From NCBI RefSeq assembly GCF_900231165.1, contig NZ_LT960614.1:3845501-3909500 (forward strand): a stretch of DNA of 64,000 nucleotides, given 5' to 3'. Positions 45,176-54,766 of the stretch are shown here, in pieces. Source of the stretch: Hartmannibacter diazotrophicus. GTDB lineage: Bacteria > Pseudomonadota > Alphaproteobacteria > Rhizobiales > Pleomorphomonadaceae. Positions within the stretch are counted from its first letter, which is position 1. The number at the start of each line of letters is the position of its first letter. Both the position numbers and the translations under genes were made by a program. The notes below the pieces were generated by a model. It was not told the origin of the DNA. It worked only from the letters and a program-made list of their open reading frames with translations, and did no database searches.

Positions 45176-45592
45176 GAAATCCGGCCCGGATCGAACCGCC
45201 GAAATCGGTTTTGTCTCCGTCAGGCTCGATCACGCGTCGCGGTGTCGTTACGCTTGTTCTTACTCATATGTAGAACAACTCTGCCCGAGATGCAGTCACA
45301 TATGTGCAAACCGGCTGTTACACGACGTGCTCTCGGTACGATGCGCCATTCCCGGGCGCCACGCCGCGTTAAAAAAAAGCGGGCAAAAAACAACACGATG
45401 TCGCACTCGACCTGATCAATCGTTGCCTTATTGACCACGAGTTCGGCCAAATTGAGACCCGGCGGGCCGGCAAGGCCGCGCCATTGGCGGGACAGGGCTG
45501 CAGGCCCTGCATGACAGGCCGCTTCGATACGATGATCCGCCAGCGCCCCGGACGCAGGCGCAGGGTCGTTCCCGCCCCACAGGGGGACATGC
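45176..45592. other. Intergenic region between pal and cpoB, no gene seen
   Basis: About 420 bp with no convincing ORF. CATATGT (45265-45271) and ACATATG (45298-45304) form an inverted repeat with a 26-bp spacer. A GCGGG/TTTTTTTT-type run lies near 45370-45390 on the minus strand. It probably contains a separate promoter for cpoB-tilS; the boundaries are not clear. Confidence 0.45.
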
Positions 45593-45620
45593 AAAAACGC
45601 CCGGCCAACAAGGCCGGGCG
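45593..45620 (-). terminator. Terminator of pal
   Basis: Perfect 9-bp stem CGCCCGGCC/GGCCGGGCG with a 5-nt loop; on the minus strand TTTTT follows. It lies 38 bp after the pal stop, so cpoB must use another promoter. Confidence 0.92.
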
Positions 45621-45657
45621 CTGAAGCATCACATATCCCTCGGGCCAAGAAGCGCCG

Positions 45658-46167
45658 TCAGTTGGTGGCGTTGTTGAGCACCGTCACCGCACGCCGGTTC
45701 TGAGCCCAGCAGGAAGCGTCGTCGCAAAGCGCCACCGGACGCTCCTTGCCGTAGGAGACGGTGCGCAGCCGGCTCGGGTTGACCCCGCGGCTGACGAGAT
45801 AGTCGTTCGCGGCCTTGGCCCGGCGAGCGCCGAGGGCAAGGTTGTACTCGCGCGTGCCGCGCTCGTCGGCATGGCCTTCCAGCGTCACGGTGTACTGCGG
45901 GTAGCGGCCGAGCCACTGCGCCTGGCGGTCGAGCACGCCGCGACCTTCCGTGTTCACTTCCGAGCTGTCGGTGTCGAAGAAGACGCGGTCGCCGACGTTG
46001 ACGACGAAGTCCTGGGCCGAGCCCGGAACGGCTGTTCCGGCACCGGTGCCGCCAGCAAGCTGGCCGTCGAGTTCGCTGGGGCTCTTGGCGCAGGCCGCGA
46101 CAAGGACGACAAGACCGCACACGGCGATCACGCGGCGCAGCGCCGCAAGGGAAAACAAGCTGACCAT
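45658..46167 (-). CDS. pal: Peptidoglycan-associated lipoprotein
   Basis: A 169-residue outer-membrane lipoprotein. Its lipobox is LVAAC. A glycine-rich spacer leads to an OmpA-like domain with VFFDTDSSEVNTEGRGVLDR and VTLEGHADERGTREYNLALG followed by ARRA, the peptidoglycan-binding core. It anchors the outer membrane to the wall with TolB. Start 46167 has AAGGA upstream; an in-frame extension to 46200 is unsupported. It ends in a clear terminator. Confidence 0.96.
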   Translation of the reverse strand: MVSLFSLAALRRVIAVCGLVVLVAACAKSPSELDGQLAGGTGAGTAVPGSAQDFVVNVGDRVFFDTDSSEVNTEGRGVLDRQAQWLGRYPQYTVTLEGHADERGTREYNLALGARRAKAANDYLVSRGVNPSRLRTVSYGKERPVALCDDASCWAQNRRAVTVLNNATN

Positions 46168-46362
46168 CCTGGTGAATCCTTCGAAGTGGTATGGGGCCAC
46201 GCATTCATGGAGCGCCCCTCAGACCGTCCCGTTTACCTTAACGCACGCATGGTTAAGGCCGGGTTGGGAAACATGGTGAACGACTGGTTACTTCACATTC
46301 GTCCCGAATATGTCATTCCTGTGTTCCCATCCCGCGCCGGGTGAACGGGCCGCTCCGGCGCG

Positions 46363-47712
46363 TCATTTCAGCAACGGCGACCAGGCCGGATCGGAGGCCA
46401 TGTTCGGCGTCGGAATGCGCTGCTCGTTGCGGCCGGTCAGATCGACCGACCAGAGCTGCGGCCCCTGCCCGTTGTCGCGGAAGAACATGAGCACGCGGCC
46501 GTTCGGCGCCCAGGTCGGACCCTCGTTGTGGAAGCCTTCCGTCAGGATGCGCTCGCCCGATCCGTCCGGCTTCATGATGCCGATGGCGAACTTGCCGCCC
46601 GACTGTCGGGTGAAGGCGATGAGGTCGCCGCGCGGCGACCAGACCGGCGTCGAATAGCGCCCATTGCCGAAGGAGATGCGCTGCGCGCCGCCGCCGCCCG
46701 CGCCCATGACATAGAGCTGCTGCGAACCGCCACGGTCGGATTCGAACACGATCTGCGAGCCGTCCGGCGAATAGGACGGGCCGGTGTCGATCGCCGCCGA
46801 GTCGGTCAGGCGCTGGACCTGCCGGCTGGCAAGATCCATCGCGTAGATATTGGAGTTGCCGCCCTGTTCGAGGCTCATCACGACCCGGCGCCCGTCCGGC
46901 GAGAAGCGCGGCGCGAAGGTCATGTTGTTGAAATTGCCGACCACCTGCCGGCTGCCGGTGTCGAGATTGAGCAGATAGACGCGCGGGTTCTCGTTACCGC
47001 CGAAGGACATGTAGGTGATGTCCTGGGTGGAGGGCGAAAAGCGGGGCGTCAGCACCAGTTCCTTGCCCTGGGTCAGGTAGCGCACGTTGGCGCCGTCCTG
47101 GTCCATGATCGCCAGCCGCTTGACGCGCTGGTTCTTCGGGCCCGTCTCGTCGACGAAGACCACGCGGCTGTCGAAATAGCCCTTCTCGCCGGTGAGGCGC
47201 TCGTAGATCGCGTCGGCGATGATATGGGCAACGCGGCGCCAGTTGGCCTCCGGTGTCACGAACTGCTGGCCGGTGAGTTGCTGGGAGGCGTAGATGTCCC
47301 AGAGGCGGAAATTGGTCTGGATACGGCCGTCGCCGGTGCGCTGCGTATCGCCGGTCACCAGCGCCTGGGCGTTGATCACGCGCCAGTTCTGGAAATTCGG
47401 CATGACGTTCGGATTGACCGCCTTGTCGATGAAGGAGGCGGGATCGAGCGGCACGAAGAGGCCGGAGCGCTTCAGGTCGGAGGTGACGACCTCGGCGATC
47501 TGCGCGCCGAGCTGCGCATCGCCGCCGAACGCGGGAATGGCAATCGGCAACGGCTGGAAGTTGCCGCCGTTGATGTCGATGGTGATCTCGGCCCGGGCCG
47601 GGCCCGCGGCCGCAAGGCCAATCAGTGCCACGACAGCGGCCATGACCCGGCGCACCGCCGATCCTGTCCCCTTGCCGAGGATACCGCTGCTGAGGGAAAG
47701 AATTCCCGTCAT
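46363..47712 (-). CDS. tolB: Tol-Pal system beta-propeller protein
   Basis: A 449-residue periplasmic protein. A signal peptide (residues about 18-41, ending PARA) is followed by the N-terminal domain beginning [20 protein letters not shown]. Beta-propeller repeats follow, e.g. [38 protein letters not shown] and [19 protein letters not shown]. It links TolA to Pal. The ATG at 47712 (AGGGA upstream) gives a normal signal peptide. Longer in-frame starts would add an unusual N-terminal tail. Confidence 0.95.
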   Translation of the reverse strand: MTGILSLSSGILGKGTGSAVRRVMAAVVALIGLAAAGPARAEITIDINGGNFQPLPIAIPAFGGDAQLGAQIAEVVTSDLKRSGLFVPLDPASFIDKAVNPNVMPNFQNWRVINAQALVTGDTQRTGDGRIQTNFRLWDIYASQQLTGQQFVTPEANWRRVAHIIADAIYERLTGEKGYFDSRVVFVDETGPKNQRVKRLAIMDQDGANVRYLTQGKELVLTPRFSPSTQDITYMSFGGNENPRVYLLNLDTGSRQVVGNFNNMTFAPRFSPDGRRVVMSLEQGGNSNIYAMDLASRQVQRLTDSAAIDTGPSYSPDGSQIVFESDRGGSQQLYVMGAGGGGAQRISFGNGRYSTPVWSPRGDLIAFTRQSGGKFAIGIMKPDGSGERILTEGFHNEGPTWAPNGRVLMFFRDNGQGPQLWSVDLTGRNEQRIPTPNMASDPAWSPLLK

Positions 47713-47861
47713 GATAATCCCTACTCCGTTGTCGGCCCGCGCGCCGGCATCTGTCTTGCCGGCCCCGGACGTGTCGTTGCTGGTGCCATTGCTGCCTTGA
47801 AGAGACGGAAAACCGTTCTTTTTCATGGCGGCAGGCCACCACCCGCCATTTTCGACTGTGC

Positions 47862-48986
47862 TCAATAGGCCGAAGGCGGCGTGAAATTGATGTTGACCAC
47901 GCTCCACTGGTCGAACTTCTCGGGCGGCATGAAGTCGTAGGGCGCGCAGCGGCGGATCGCCCGGAGCGCTGCCTCCGCCACGACCTGGCCATAGGGACCG
48001 CCCGGAATCTCGAGCGCCTCCGGCGGCCCGTTCAGCGAGCCGTCCGGATTGAGGGTCATGCGGATCGGAACCCGGATGCCGTCGGTGTTGGCGCCGACCG
48101 GCGGCACCCAGCATTCGAAGATGCGCGCCCTGAGCGCCTCGAGCTCGTTGGCCGTCATCTGGCCGACATCGCGGCCCGTCGCCGTGCCGAGCGACGCCGT
48201 CTGGTCGGAGGCCAGCGCCCCGCCGCCCGAGGGATCGACCTTGTTGAGGAGGTTCTCGATCTGCTCCGGATCGAAGTTGCTGGTCGAGTCCTCCCGGCCG
48301 ACCTTGGACGTGTCCTTGGCGGGCTTGGCCGGCTTTTTCGGCGTCGTGTCCTGCGGTTCGGCGGACGCGGTCTCGATCGGCTTCGGCGGCGCGGGCTTGA
48401 CGCGCGGCTTCACCGCCGGGGCCGGCGGCGCGTTGTCCTGCGCGGTCTCCTCCGGCTTCGGCTCCGTCTTCGGCTCCGGTTTTGACTCCTGCGGCTTCTT
48501 CTCCGGCGGCGCCAGTTCCGCGACGTCCGTCGTCGGAGCCGGGGCCTTTTCGACTGGCTTGGCGGGTTCCGGCGGCTTCGGCTCGGCCTTCGCCTCGGCT
48601 GGCTTCGGCGGCGCGGGCTCGGGCGGCGGGGCCGGCGGTTCCGGCGCCTTCGGTGCGGGGGTTGGCGAGGGCGGCGGCGCGGCCTCGCGGACGGACGCCT
48701 CGGTGCTCGGCTTCGGCGTCGGCGGCGCGTCGAGGTCCTTCGGCGCGTTGCCGGCCTTCTTGGCCTCCGGGTTGGGCTTCGGCGGCTTGGCGACGCCCTG
48801 GCTCTGCGTCTCCTTGCGCTCGGCCTTCTTGGAGCCCTGCGAGACGTTGGTCACTTCGGTGATGATGTCGACCGGCACGGCCTCGACTTCGGCGACCTCG
48901 AACGGCTTCGCTCCGGGAAGGCTGACGAGCCCCCAGAGGAGAATGATCGCATGTACCGCTACAGAAGCCGAAAGGCCTATCCGCAT
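47862..48986 (-). CDS. tolA: Tol-Pal system protein TolA
   Basis: A 374-residue inner-membrane protein. One N-terminal helix ([20 protein letters not shown]) precedes a very long proline/lysine/glutamate-rich spacer (about 60-235), typical of TolA domain II. The C-terminal globular domain (about 260-374) has [16 protein letters not shown] and [20 protein letters not shown]. It transmits proton-motive force from TolQR to TolB/Pal. It follows tolR by about 48 bp. Confidence 0.93.
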   Translation of the reverse strand: MRIGLSASVAVHAIILLWGLVSLPGAKPFEVAEVEAVPVDIITEVTNVSQGSKKAERKETQSQGVAKPPKPNPEAKKAGNAPKDLDAPPTPKPSTEASVREAAPPPSPTPAPKAPEPPAPPPEPAPPKPAEAKAEPKPPEPAKPVEKAPAPTTDVAELAPPEKKPQESKPEPKTEPKPEETAQDNAPPAPAVKPRVKPAPPKPIETASAEPQDTTPKKPAKPAKDTSKVGREDSTSNFDPEQIENLLNKVDPSGGGALASDQTASLGTATGRDVGQMTANELEALRARIFECWVPPVGANTDGIRVPIRMTLNPDGSLNGPPEALEIPGGPYGQVVAEAALRAIRRCAPYDFMPPEKFDQWSVVNINFTPPSAY

Positions 48987-49034
48987 GTCAAATCCGTCAG
49001 GCCGGCAAGGCGGCGCCGGCCAAGTGCTTGTTCG

Positions 49035-49493
49035 TCAGCTGCCCTGTTCCTCGGTGCTGACCAGACCGATCTTCTTGAAGCCCGCGGCCGAGATCCGCGC
49101 CATCACCCGCATCACGGTGCCGTAGTCGGCATCGCGGTCGCCGCGCACGTAGATGCGGTCCTCGACGCCGTTCTTGGCGATCGCCTGCAGCTTCGGCACC
49201 ACCTCGTCGGCACTCACCTCGGTGTCCTGCAGGAAGATCTTGCCTTCCTTGTCGACCGAGATGTTGATCGGATCGGTCTGGCCCTCCATGGGCTTGGCCG
49301 CCGTCTCGGGCAGATCGATCGGCACGCCGACCGTGAGCAACGGCGCCGCGACCATGAAGACGATGAGAAGCACAAGCATCACGTCCACGAAGGGCGTGAC
49401 GTTGATCTCGCTCATCACCGCGCCGTGGCGACCTCGCCTGCGGCCGCGCCGGCGTCCGCCGCCGCCCCCTGCTGACCCGACACTCATGCCCAT
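49035..49493 (-). CDS. tolR: Tol-Pal system protein TolR
   Basis: A 152-residue ExbD-family protein. A glycine/arginine-rich N-terminal cytoplasmic tail leads to SEINVTPFVDVMLVLLIVFM, with the proton-channel aspartate in FVDVMLVLL. A periplasmic domain follows (YVRGDRDADYGTVMRVMARI). It forms the motor with TolQ, whose stop lies 4 bp upstream. The N-terminal glycine/arginine tract is longer than in E. coli. Confidence 0.95.
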   Translation of the reverse strand: MGMSVGSAGGGGGRRRGRRRGRHGAVMSEINVTPFVDVMLVLLIVFMVAAPLLTVGVPIDLPETAAKPMEGQTDPINISVDKEGKIFLQDTEVSADEVVPKLQAIAKNGVEDRIYVRGDRDADYGTVMRVMARISAAGFKKIGLVSTEEQGS

Positions 49494-49497
49494 GGCG

Positions 49498-50208
49498 TCA
49501 GCTCCGCTCGTCGATCTGGCGCGACAGGATGGCCGAGAATTCGTCGGCGAAACTCTCCATGCGCGTGGACAGCCGCCCGGCGTCGCTGGACAGCTTGTTG
49601 TAGGCGATCACCGCCGGAATGGCGGCCAGCAGGCCCATCGCGGTGGCAAAGAGCGCCTCGGCGATGCCCGGCGCCACCACCGACAGGTTGGTGTTCTTCG
49701 ACGCCGCGATCGCCTGGAAGCTGGTCATGATGCCCCAGACCGTGCCGAAGAGGCCGACGAAGGGCGCCGCCGAACCGACGGTCGCCAGGAACAGGAGCCG
49801 CGACTCCAGCCGTTCGGCCTCGCGCACGATGGTCACATCCAGAACCTTCTCGATCCGCTGGTTGAGCGAGGTGAACGTGCCCCGCCCGCCCTCGTGGCTG
49901 CGCTTCCATTCCCGCATCGCGGCAACGAACAGGGCGGCAAGGGCGTGGTTCGGCCGGCTCACCAGCGAGCGGTAAAGCTCCTCCAGGGACTGGCCCGACC
50001 AGAAGATCTTCTCGAACTGGTCCATCGCGCGGCGGGTGCGCGCATAAAGGATGAGCTTCTCGATGATGATGGCCCAACTCCAGACCGACGCCGCCAGAAG
50101 CCCGATCATCACCAGTTTGACGATGATGTGCGCTCCGAGGAACATCGAGATCAGGGAAAGATCGGCACCGGGCGCATCGAGAACCGCTTGGGCGACTTCG
50201 CCATTCAT
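49498..50208 (-). CDS. tolQ: Tol-Pal system motor protein TolQ
   Basis: A 236-residue ExbB/MotA-family protein with three transmembrane helices (about 25-47, 145-165, 175-200). Signature segments: LATVGSAAPFVGLFGTVWGI and APGIAEALFATAMGLLAAIP, which line the ion channel. First gene of tolQRAB-pal. The 363-bp region to the divergent RidA gene holds the promoter. Confidence 0.96.
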   Translation of the reverse strand: MNGEVAQAVLDAPGADLSLISMFLGAHIIVKLVMIGLLAASVWSWAIIIEKLILYARTRRAMDQFEKIFWSGQSLEELYRSLVSRPNHALAALFVAAMREWKRSHEGGRGTFTSLNQRIEKVLDVTIVREAERLESRLLFLATVGSAAPFVGLFGTVWGIMTSFQAIAASKNTNLSVVAPGIAEALFATAMGLLAAIPAVIAYNKLSSDAGRLSTRMESFADEFSAILSRQIDERS

Positions 50209-50571
50209 TTAGGATGCAACCTCTTTGGGCAAAAAATACGGCAAGCGCCGGAGAGCTCAGGGTGACTGTCGCTGTCCGGGCGAAATCCGCCCCGCGCGCC
50301 CGACCTTGGCTTTGACGGCAGGCTCTTAACCTTGGCGAGGCTCACTGCCGGTCAAATTTGTCGAAACGACGACCGACGTGGACCGAGCCTTCAGGGCGAC
50401 CTTGCCGCAACATGGTTAATTTAGCGTTATGGCGCATTGGTGGCGCGGATCGCGCGCTCCAACCGCAACGCGGGAGACGGCTCGAAACCTCAACCGCAAC
50501 TCGAAAAGCGGTCAAAGCCATCGCTCCGCGCTAAGTTTGCTGGAACCGGCAAGGCGAATGGGGAGGCGACA

Positions 50572-50976
50572 ATGGAATTCGATCGAGAGCTGATCTCCAA
50601 CGGAAACCCGATGGAGGCCGTCGTGGGGTTCAGCCGCGCGGTCCGGGTCGGACCGTTCATAGCCGTCGGCGGCACGGCGCCGGTCGGGGCCGATGGCAAG
50701 ACCGTCGGCGTTGGCGACGTCGCGGCCCAGACCCGTCAGTGCATCGAGATCATCAAGGCGGCCCTCGAACAGGCCGGATCGGGACTTCACGATGTCGTGC
50801 GCACCCGCATCATCCTGACCGACATCAACAACTGGAAAGCCGCCATCGACGTTCGCAAGGACTATTTCAGGGACGTGCGGCCCGTTGACACGATCATGGC
50901 CATCGACAGGTTTGTGAACCCGGAATGGCTTATCGAAATCGAGGCCGATGCCGTCATTGCAGACTGGGCGGGCTAG
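50572..50976 (+). CDS. RidA-family protein
   Basis: A 134-residue YjgF/YER057c/UK114 protein. RidA members hydrolyse reactive enamine/imine intermediates; related members in this superfamily have other roles. Visible parts: the N-terminal strand GFSRAVRVGPFIAVGGTAP, and the catalytic arginine in HDVVRTRIILTDI. C-terminal PEWLIEIEADAV is the expected beta-strand. ATG 50572 has GGGGAGG 9 bases upstream. The frame continues farther up to 50437 without support. It is divergent from tolQ and only 9 bp from the end of ybgC. Confidence 0.88.
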   Translation: MEFDRELISNGNPMEAVVGFSRAVRVGPFIAVGGTAPVGADGKTVGVGDVAAQTRQCIEIIKAALEQAGSGLHDVVRTRIILTDINNWKAAIDVRKDYFRDVRPVDTIMAIDRFVNPEWLIEIEADAVIADWAG

Positions 50977-50984
50977 CGGAGACC

Positions 50985-51446
50985 TCACGCCCCCGCCGAC
51001 CACATGAGATCCACCATCTCCTGCGGCAGCTTCACCGGCCGGAAATTGCCGCCGATGGAGATGACCAGCACGTCGGCGGTGGCGATCGCCTCGCCCTCGC
51101 GCCGAAGCTCCTGTTTCAGCGTGATGCGCGGACCCGCGATGTCATAGACCTCGGTGACGACGTCGAGCAGGTCGTCGAGGAGCGCCGGCTTCAGGTATTC
51201 GATCGTCATCTTGCGGACGACGAAGAGGATCCTGTCCTCGGTCGCGGCGGCGTTGAGCTTCGACTGGTTGATGCCGATTGCGCGCAGAAACTCCGTCCGC
51301 CCGCGCTCGAAAAAGCGGATATGGCCGGCGTGGTAGAGCACGCCGCCGGCGTCCGTATCCTCGTAATAGACCCTGACGGGCAGATGATGCGCGCCGTCGC
51401 GCAACTCGCCGGAGACCGGCCGCATCGAGACCATCGTCACGCTCAC
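50985..51446 (-). CDS. ybgC: Tol-Pal-associated acyl-CoA thioesterase
   Basis: A 153-residue hot-dog thioesterase. The catalytic segment [20 protein letters not shown], with its aspartate and histidine, is diagnostic. It begins with a GTG that overlaps the ruvB stop (GTGA); an ATG 12 bp downstream is an alternative. YbgC acts on short-chain acyl-CoA and is conserved with tol genes. Confidence 0.92.
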   Translation of the reverse strand: MSVTMVSMRPVSGELRDGAHHLPVRVYYEDTDAGGVLYHAGHIRFFERGRTEFLRAIGINQSKLNAAATEDRILFVVRKMTIEYLKPALLDDLLDVVTEVYDIAGPRITLKQELRREGEAIATADVLVISIGGNFRPVKLPQEMVDLMWSAGA

Positions 51447-52492
51447 TCGTCGTCGATATCGGAAAAAAGCTGGAACTGCGGCGCGTCCGGCCCGCTCGGC
51501 ACCGCAAGGCCGAGGTGGCGGAAGGCATGGGCCGTCAGGAGGCGCCCGCGCGGCGTGCGTTGAACGAAACCGCGCTGGATGAGGAAGGGCTCGACGATCT
51601 CCTCGATCGCATCGCGCGGCTCCGAAAGGGCGGCGGCGATGGTCTCGATCCCGACCGGGCCGCCGCCGAAGGACGAGGCGATGGTGGTGAGATAGCGCAT
51701 GTCGAGGGCGTCGAGGCCGATACTGTCAACATCGAGCCGCGAGAGCGCCGCATCGGCGGTGTCCCGGTCGATCGCCTCCTTGCCGGCAACGACCGCAAAG
51801 TCGCGCACCCGGCGCAGGAGCCGGCCGGCGATGCGCGGCGTTCCGCGCGAGCGGCGGGCGATTTCCGTCGCCCCGTCCGCCGTCATGCCGATGCCCATGA
51901 TCCGCGCGCCGCGCTTGACGATGTGTTCGAGTTCTTCCGTCGTGTAGAAGTCGAGCCGCACCGGAATGCCGAAGCGGTCGCGCAGCGGCGTCGTCAGGAG
52001 CCCAAGACGCGTGGTCGCCCCGACGAGCGTGAACTTGGCCAGATCGATCCGGACCGAGCGCGCCGCCGGTCCCTCGCCGATGATGAGGTCGAGTTGGAAA
52101 TCCTCCATCGCCGGATAGAGGATTTCCTCCACCGCCGGGCTCATGCGGTGGATCTCGTCGATGAAAAGCACGTCGCGCTCTTCAAGATTGGTCAGCAGCG
52201 CGGCGAGATCGCCCGCCTTGGCGATGACCGGCCCGGAGGTCGCCCGGAAATTGACCCCGAGTTCGCGCGAGACGATCTGCGCCAGCGTCGTCTTGCCAAG
52301 ACCGGGCGGGCCGACGAAGAGCACATGGTCCAGCGCTTCGCCCCGCGCCCGCGCCGCCCGGATGAAGACGTCGAGGTTCGCCCGCGCCGCCGCCTGTCCG
52401 ACGAAATCGCCCAGCGTCTGCGGCCGGATCGTCGCGTCGAGGTCTTCAGGCCGTTCCTCGCCGGTCACAAGGCGTTCGGGCGTCGTCGCCAT
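51443..52492 (-). CDS. ruvB: Holliday junction branch-migration helicase RuvB
   Basis: A 349-residue AAA+ motor. Walker A is GPPGLGKT, Walker [11 protein letters not shown], with [20 protein letters not shown] as the sensor/arginine region and a C-terminal winged helix ([17 protein letters not shown]). Start at 52492 ([10 protein letters not shown]). It is separated from ruvA by a membrane-protein gene and by a perfect 16-bp stem at 52516-52554 in the leader. Confidence 0.97.
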   Translation of the reverse strand: MATTPERLVTGEERPEDLDATIRPQTLGDFVGQAAARANLDVFIRAARARGEALDHVLFVGPPGLGKTTLAQIVSRELGVNFRATSGPVIAKAGDLAALLTNLEERDVLFIDEIHRMSPAVEEILYPAMEDFQLDLIIGEGPAARSVRIDLAKFTLVGATTRLGLLTTPLRDRFGIPVRLDFYTTEELEHIVKRGARIMGIGMTADGATEIARRSRGTPRIAGRLLRRVRDFAVVAGKEAIDRDTADAALSRLDVDSIGLDALDMRYLTTIASSFGGGPVGIETIAAALSEPRDAIEEIVEPFLIQRGFVQRTPRGRLLTAHAFRHLGLAVPSGPDAPQFQLFSDIDDE

Positions 52493-52515
52493 CAAGGATG
52501 CTGCTTTCGTGATCA

Positions 52516-52620
52516 AGAGCGATGCCATTGCCGACAAAGCAATGGCATCGCTCTAATATTTTGCTTTCACGCAAATCCGGACGGAAAACCGGTCTCCACT
52601 TTTCCTGGATTTGCTTTAGT
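52516..52620. repeat. Dispersed palindromic repeat, family A, copy 2
   Basis: A perfect 16-bp stem AGAGCGATGCCATTGC/GCAATGGCATCGCTCT (52516-52531 and 52539-52554), followed by a second palindromic part with CGGAAAACCGG and flanking CAAATCC/GGATTTG arms. It shares the 'accggt, cactttt' core with the family A element at 19745-19852. It lies in the short gap before ruvB, about 24 bp upstream of its start. Confidence 0.75.
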
Positions 52621-53272
52621 GCACCGAACCGCTCGGCGGTGTGATCGGCCCGGCCGGCAGGGCGGTCGAGGGCTGGTCTTCCGGAGCGTGCATCGTTTCG
52701 TCCCCGGCCACCATGACCGGTCCGGTCTCGACTGCCGGCTCCAGCATCGGCGCCGGCTCGACATCCTCCGGCGGAACATAGGGGCCGGGCACGGCCTTCG
52801 CACGGCGCGGCTTCTCGCTCACCCAGGCCAGGAAGGGCAGCGACAGGAGGAATGAAACGACGACGGTCGGCAACAGGATGGCGCCGGCCAGAAGCCCGAT
52901 CAGCGGCAGCTTCTCGGCCTCGTCCATCGGCTGCGAGAACACGAAGATCGAAAAGGGGATGCCGAAGAGCAGCATCAGGATGAAGGCGGCCTTGAAGCAG
53001 AGCGCAATGAAGCGCCCGACCCCGGTCGCATGCTCGGAAATCAGCATCGCCGACATGGCGAGGAAGATGTTGACCACGACCGATGCGCCGGCGGCGATGA
53101 CGATCGGCTGCGGCGTGCCGCCTTCCTTGGGCATCAGGCTCGGCAGGTCGGCGAGCGCCATCCCGCCCATCAGTGGCTTGATCGCAAGGATCGCGAGCGC
53201 CCCCGCCTGCCAGAGCGCCAGCCAGACGAGGAAGAAGAGGATGACCATGAGGGAACGGAAAAGCAGGTACAC
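52616..53272 (-). CDS. Membrane protein of unknown function inserted between ruvA and ruvB
   Basis: A 218-residue protein with about four hydrophobic helices (LMVILFFLVWLALWQAG; PIVIAAGASVVVNIFLAM; FILMLLFGIPFSIFVF; LPLIGLLAGAILLPTVVVSF) and a soluble proline-rich C-terminal tail. A GTG start at 53272 has GGGAG 8 bases upstream; the in-frame ATG at 53323 would add an unconserved-looking basic segment. Function unknown; its position in the ruv operon is conserved in some Rhizobiales by my recollection. Confidence 0.7.
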   Translation of the reverse strand: MYLLFRSLMVILFFLVWLALWQAGALAILAIKPLMGGMALADLPSLMPKEGGTPQPIVIAAGASVVVNIFLAMSAMLISEHATGVGRFIALCFKAAFILMLLFGIPFSIFVFSQPMDEAEKLPLIGLLAGAILLPTVVVSFLLSLPFLAWVSEKPRRAKAVPGPYVPPEDVEPAPMLEPAVETGPVMVAGDETMHAPEDQPSTALPAGPITPPSGSVH

Positions 53273-53416
53273 GCGGCGATCTCCCGGATCACAAGGCCAT
53301 CGGCCAGAAGGAAAGGCCACCATACTGCATTGCGGAAAAAGCTGAACCCCTGACGGCCGTCATGTTCATTCCGGCGCGGCAAGAAGACTGCGCACCCGGC
53401 CAGCGGGGCAAGCCGC

Positions 53417-54034
53417 TCATTTCGAGAGTTCCTTGAGGCCGAGCCGGATCAGCTTTTCCGTCGGCGCGCCTTCGCCCGCCTCCTTCATGGCGGCGGCCAC
53501 GGCCGTGCTCGCCTGAAGCTGTCCATAGCCGAGGTTGACGAGGGCCGAGACCGCATCGCCGGCCGGCCCCCTGCCCTTGGCCTCCGCGACATCGCCGGCA
53601 AGCCGCAGCGCCGCCGGATCGGCATCGGAAAAGCCCGGCGCCTTGTCCTTGAGCTCGCCCGTGATGCGCTCGGCAACGCGCTTGCCGACGCCGGGCGCGC
53701 GCGAAATTGCGGTGAGATCGCGCACCGCGATGGCGGTCGCAAGCTCGGCCGGAGAGAGAACGCCGAGGACGGCGAGCGCCACCTTGGCGCCGACGCCCTG
53801 CACGGTCATCAGCAGGCGAAACCATTCCTTCTCCGCTTCGCTGGCAAAGCCGTAGAGGCGGATCATATCCTCGCGCACGTAGGTTTCGATGAAAAGCACC
53901 GCAGCCTCGCCCACGGCCGGCAGCCGCTGCAGCGTGCGCGCCGAACAATGCGCGATGTAGCCGACCCCGTGCACGTCGAGGATAACGTGATCCTCGCCGA
54001 AGCTGTCGACGACACCCTTGAGCTTTCCGATCAT
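53417..54034 (-). CDS. ruvA: Holliday junction DNA-binding protein RuvA
   Basis: A 205-residue protein. Domain I starts [20 protein letters not shown] with [10 protein letters not shown]. Two helix-hairpin-helix motifs follow ([40 protein letters not shown]). The C-terminal domain III ([20 protein letters not shown]) contacts RuvB. It lies 111 bp downstream of ruvC. Confidence 0.96.
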   Translation of the reverse strand: MIGKLKGVVDSFGEDHVILDVHGVGYIAHCSARTLQRLPAVGEAAVLFIETYVREDMIRLYGFASEAEKEWFRLLMTVQGVGAKVALAVLGVLSPAELATAIAVRDLTAISRAPGVGKRVAERITGELKDKAPGFSDADPAALRLAGDVAEAKGRGPAGDAVSALVNLGYGQLQASTAVAAAMKEAGEGAPTEKLIRLGLKELSK

Positions 54035-54145
54035 AGCCGCTTGCCGATCATCGCTGCCCGCCGACCTTTCCGGTGAACGCTCTCCATGCTGCGATTCGGG
54101 CGGAGAGCAAGGCTTGCCGCACGCTAGCGGGGCAAGAAGAACAGG

Positions 54146-54664
54146 TCAAGAACATGCAGCCGCGCGGGCCAACCGTCCGGCCGCCGATCCACGGTGATGG
54201 GCATGCGTCATGGCGATGGCGAGGGCATCGGCCGCATCGGCGCTTTCGAAGGTCGCCTTCGGCATCAGGACCTTGACCATCATCTGGATCTGGCTCTTGT
54301 CCGCGTGCCCTGCCCCGACGATCGCCTTCTTGACGGCGTTGGGCGCATATTCGGCGATGACGAGTCCGCGGCGGGCCGGTACGAGAAGGGCGATACCGCG
54401 CGCCTGCCCGAGCTTCAGCGTCGCCCCGGCATCCTTGTTGACGAAGGTCTGCTCGATGGCCGCCTCATGCGGCTGGTGGCGGTGAAGCACCTCGTCGAGC
54501 CCGTCGTGAAGCTGCACGAGCCGCGCGGCGAGATCGGCCTCGCCATCGGATGTGACGATCCCGGAGGCGACGAACCGCACGGAATTGCCGAGGACGTCGA
54601 TGACGCCCCAGCCGGTGCGGCGTAGGCCCGGGTCGATGCCGATGATTCGGGTGGTTTCGGTCAT
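54146..54664 (-). CDS. ruvC: Holliday junction resolvase RuvC
   Basis: A 172-residue endonuclease. Catalytic acidic residues are in [14 protein letters not shown] (first Asp), [10 protein letters not shown] (Glu) and the late [16 protein letters not shown] (Asp). Start 54664 begins [12 protein letters not shown] family A repeat sits immediately upstream. Confidence 0.96.
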   Translation of the reverse strand: MTETTRIIGIDPGLRRTGWGVIDVLGNSVRFVASGIVTSDGEADLAARLVQLHDGLDEVLHRHQPHEAAIEQTFVNKDAGATLKLGQARGIALLVPARRGLVIAEYAPNAVKKAIVGAGHADKSQIQMMVKVLMPKATFESADAADALAIAMTHAHHRGSAAGRLARAAACS

Positions 54665-54673
54665 GCTTTCACC

Positions 54674-54725
54674 GGTAGAGCATCGCACGCAAAAGAGTAA
54701 CCTATTTTGCGCGTCTGCGATGCTC
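54674..54725. repeat. Dispersed palindromic repeat, family A, copy 3
   Basis: GAGCATCGCA pairs with TGCGATGCTC, and inside them GCAAAA pairs with TTTTGC. It is a shorter version of the family A element. It lies just upstream of ruvC and about 40 bp after the end of the DMT gene. Confidence 0.65.
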
Positions 54726-54766
54726 CACCGGCGAAAGCGTCTTCGCAGGGAGGCGAAGAAACGGTG

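Noticed and set aside
42599-45415. 938-residue plus-strand ORF opposite tilS and cpoB
   Set aside because: Antisense shadow of two recognised genes, arginine-rich throughout.
45220-45648. 142-residue minus-strand ORF in the pal-cpoB gap
   Set aside because: Covers a terminator and AT-rich promoter-like sequence; no recognisable domain or good start.
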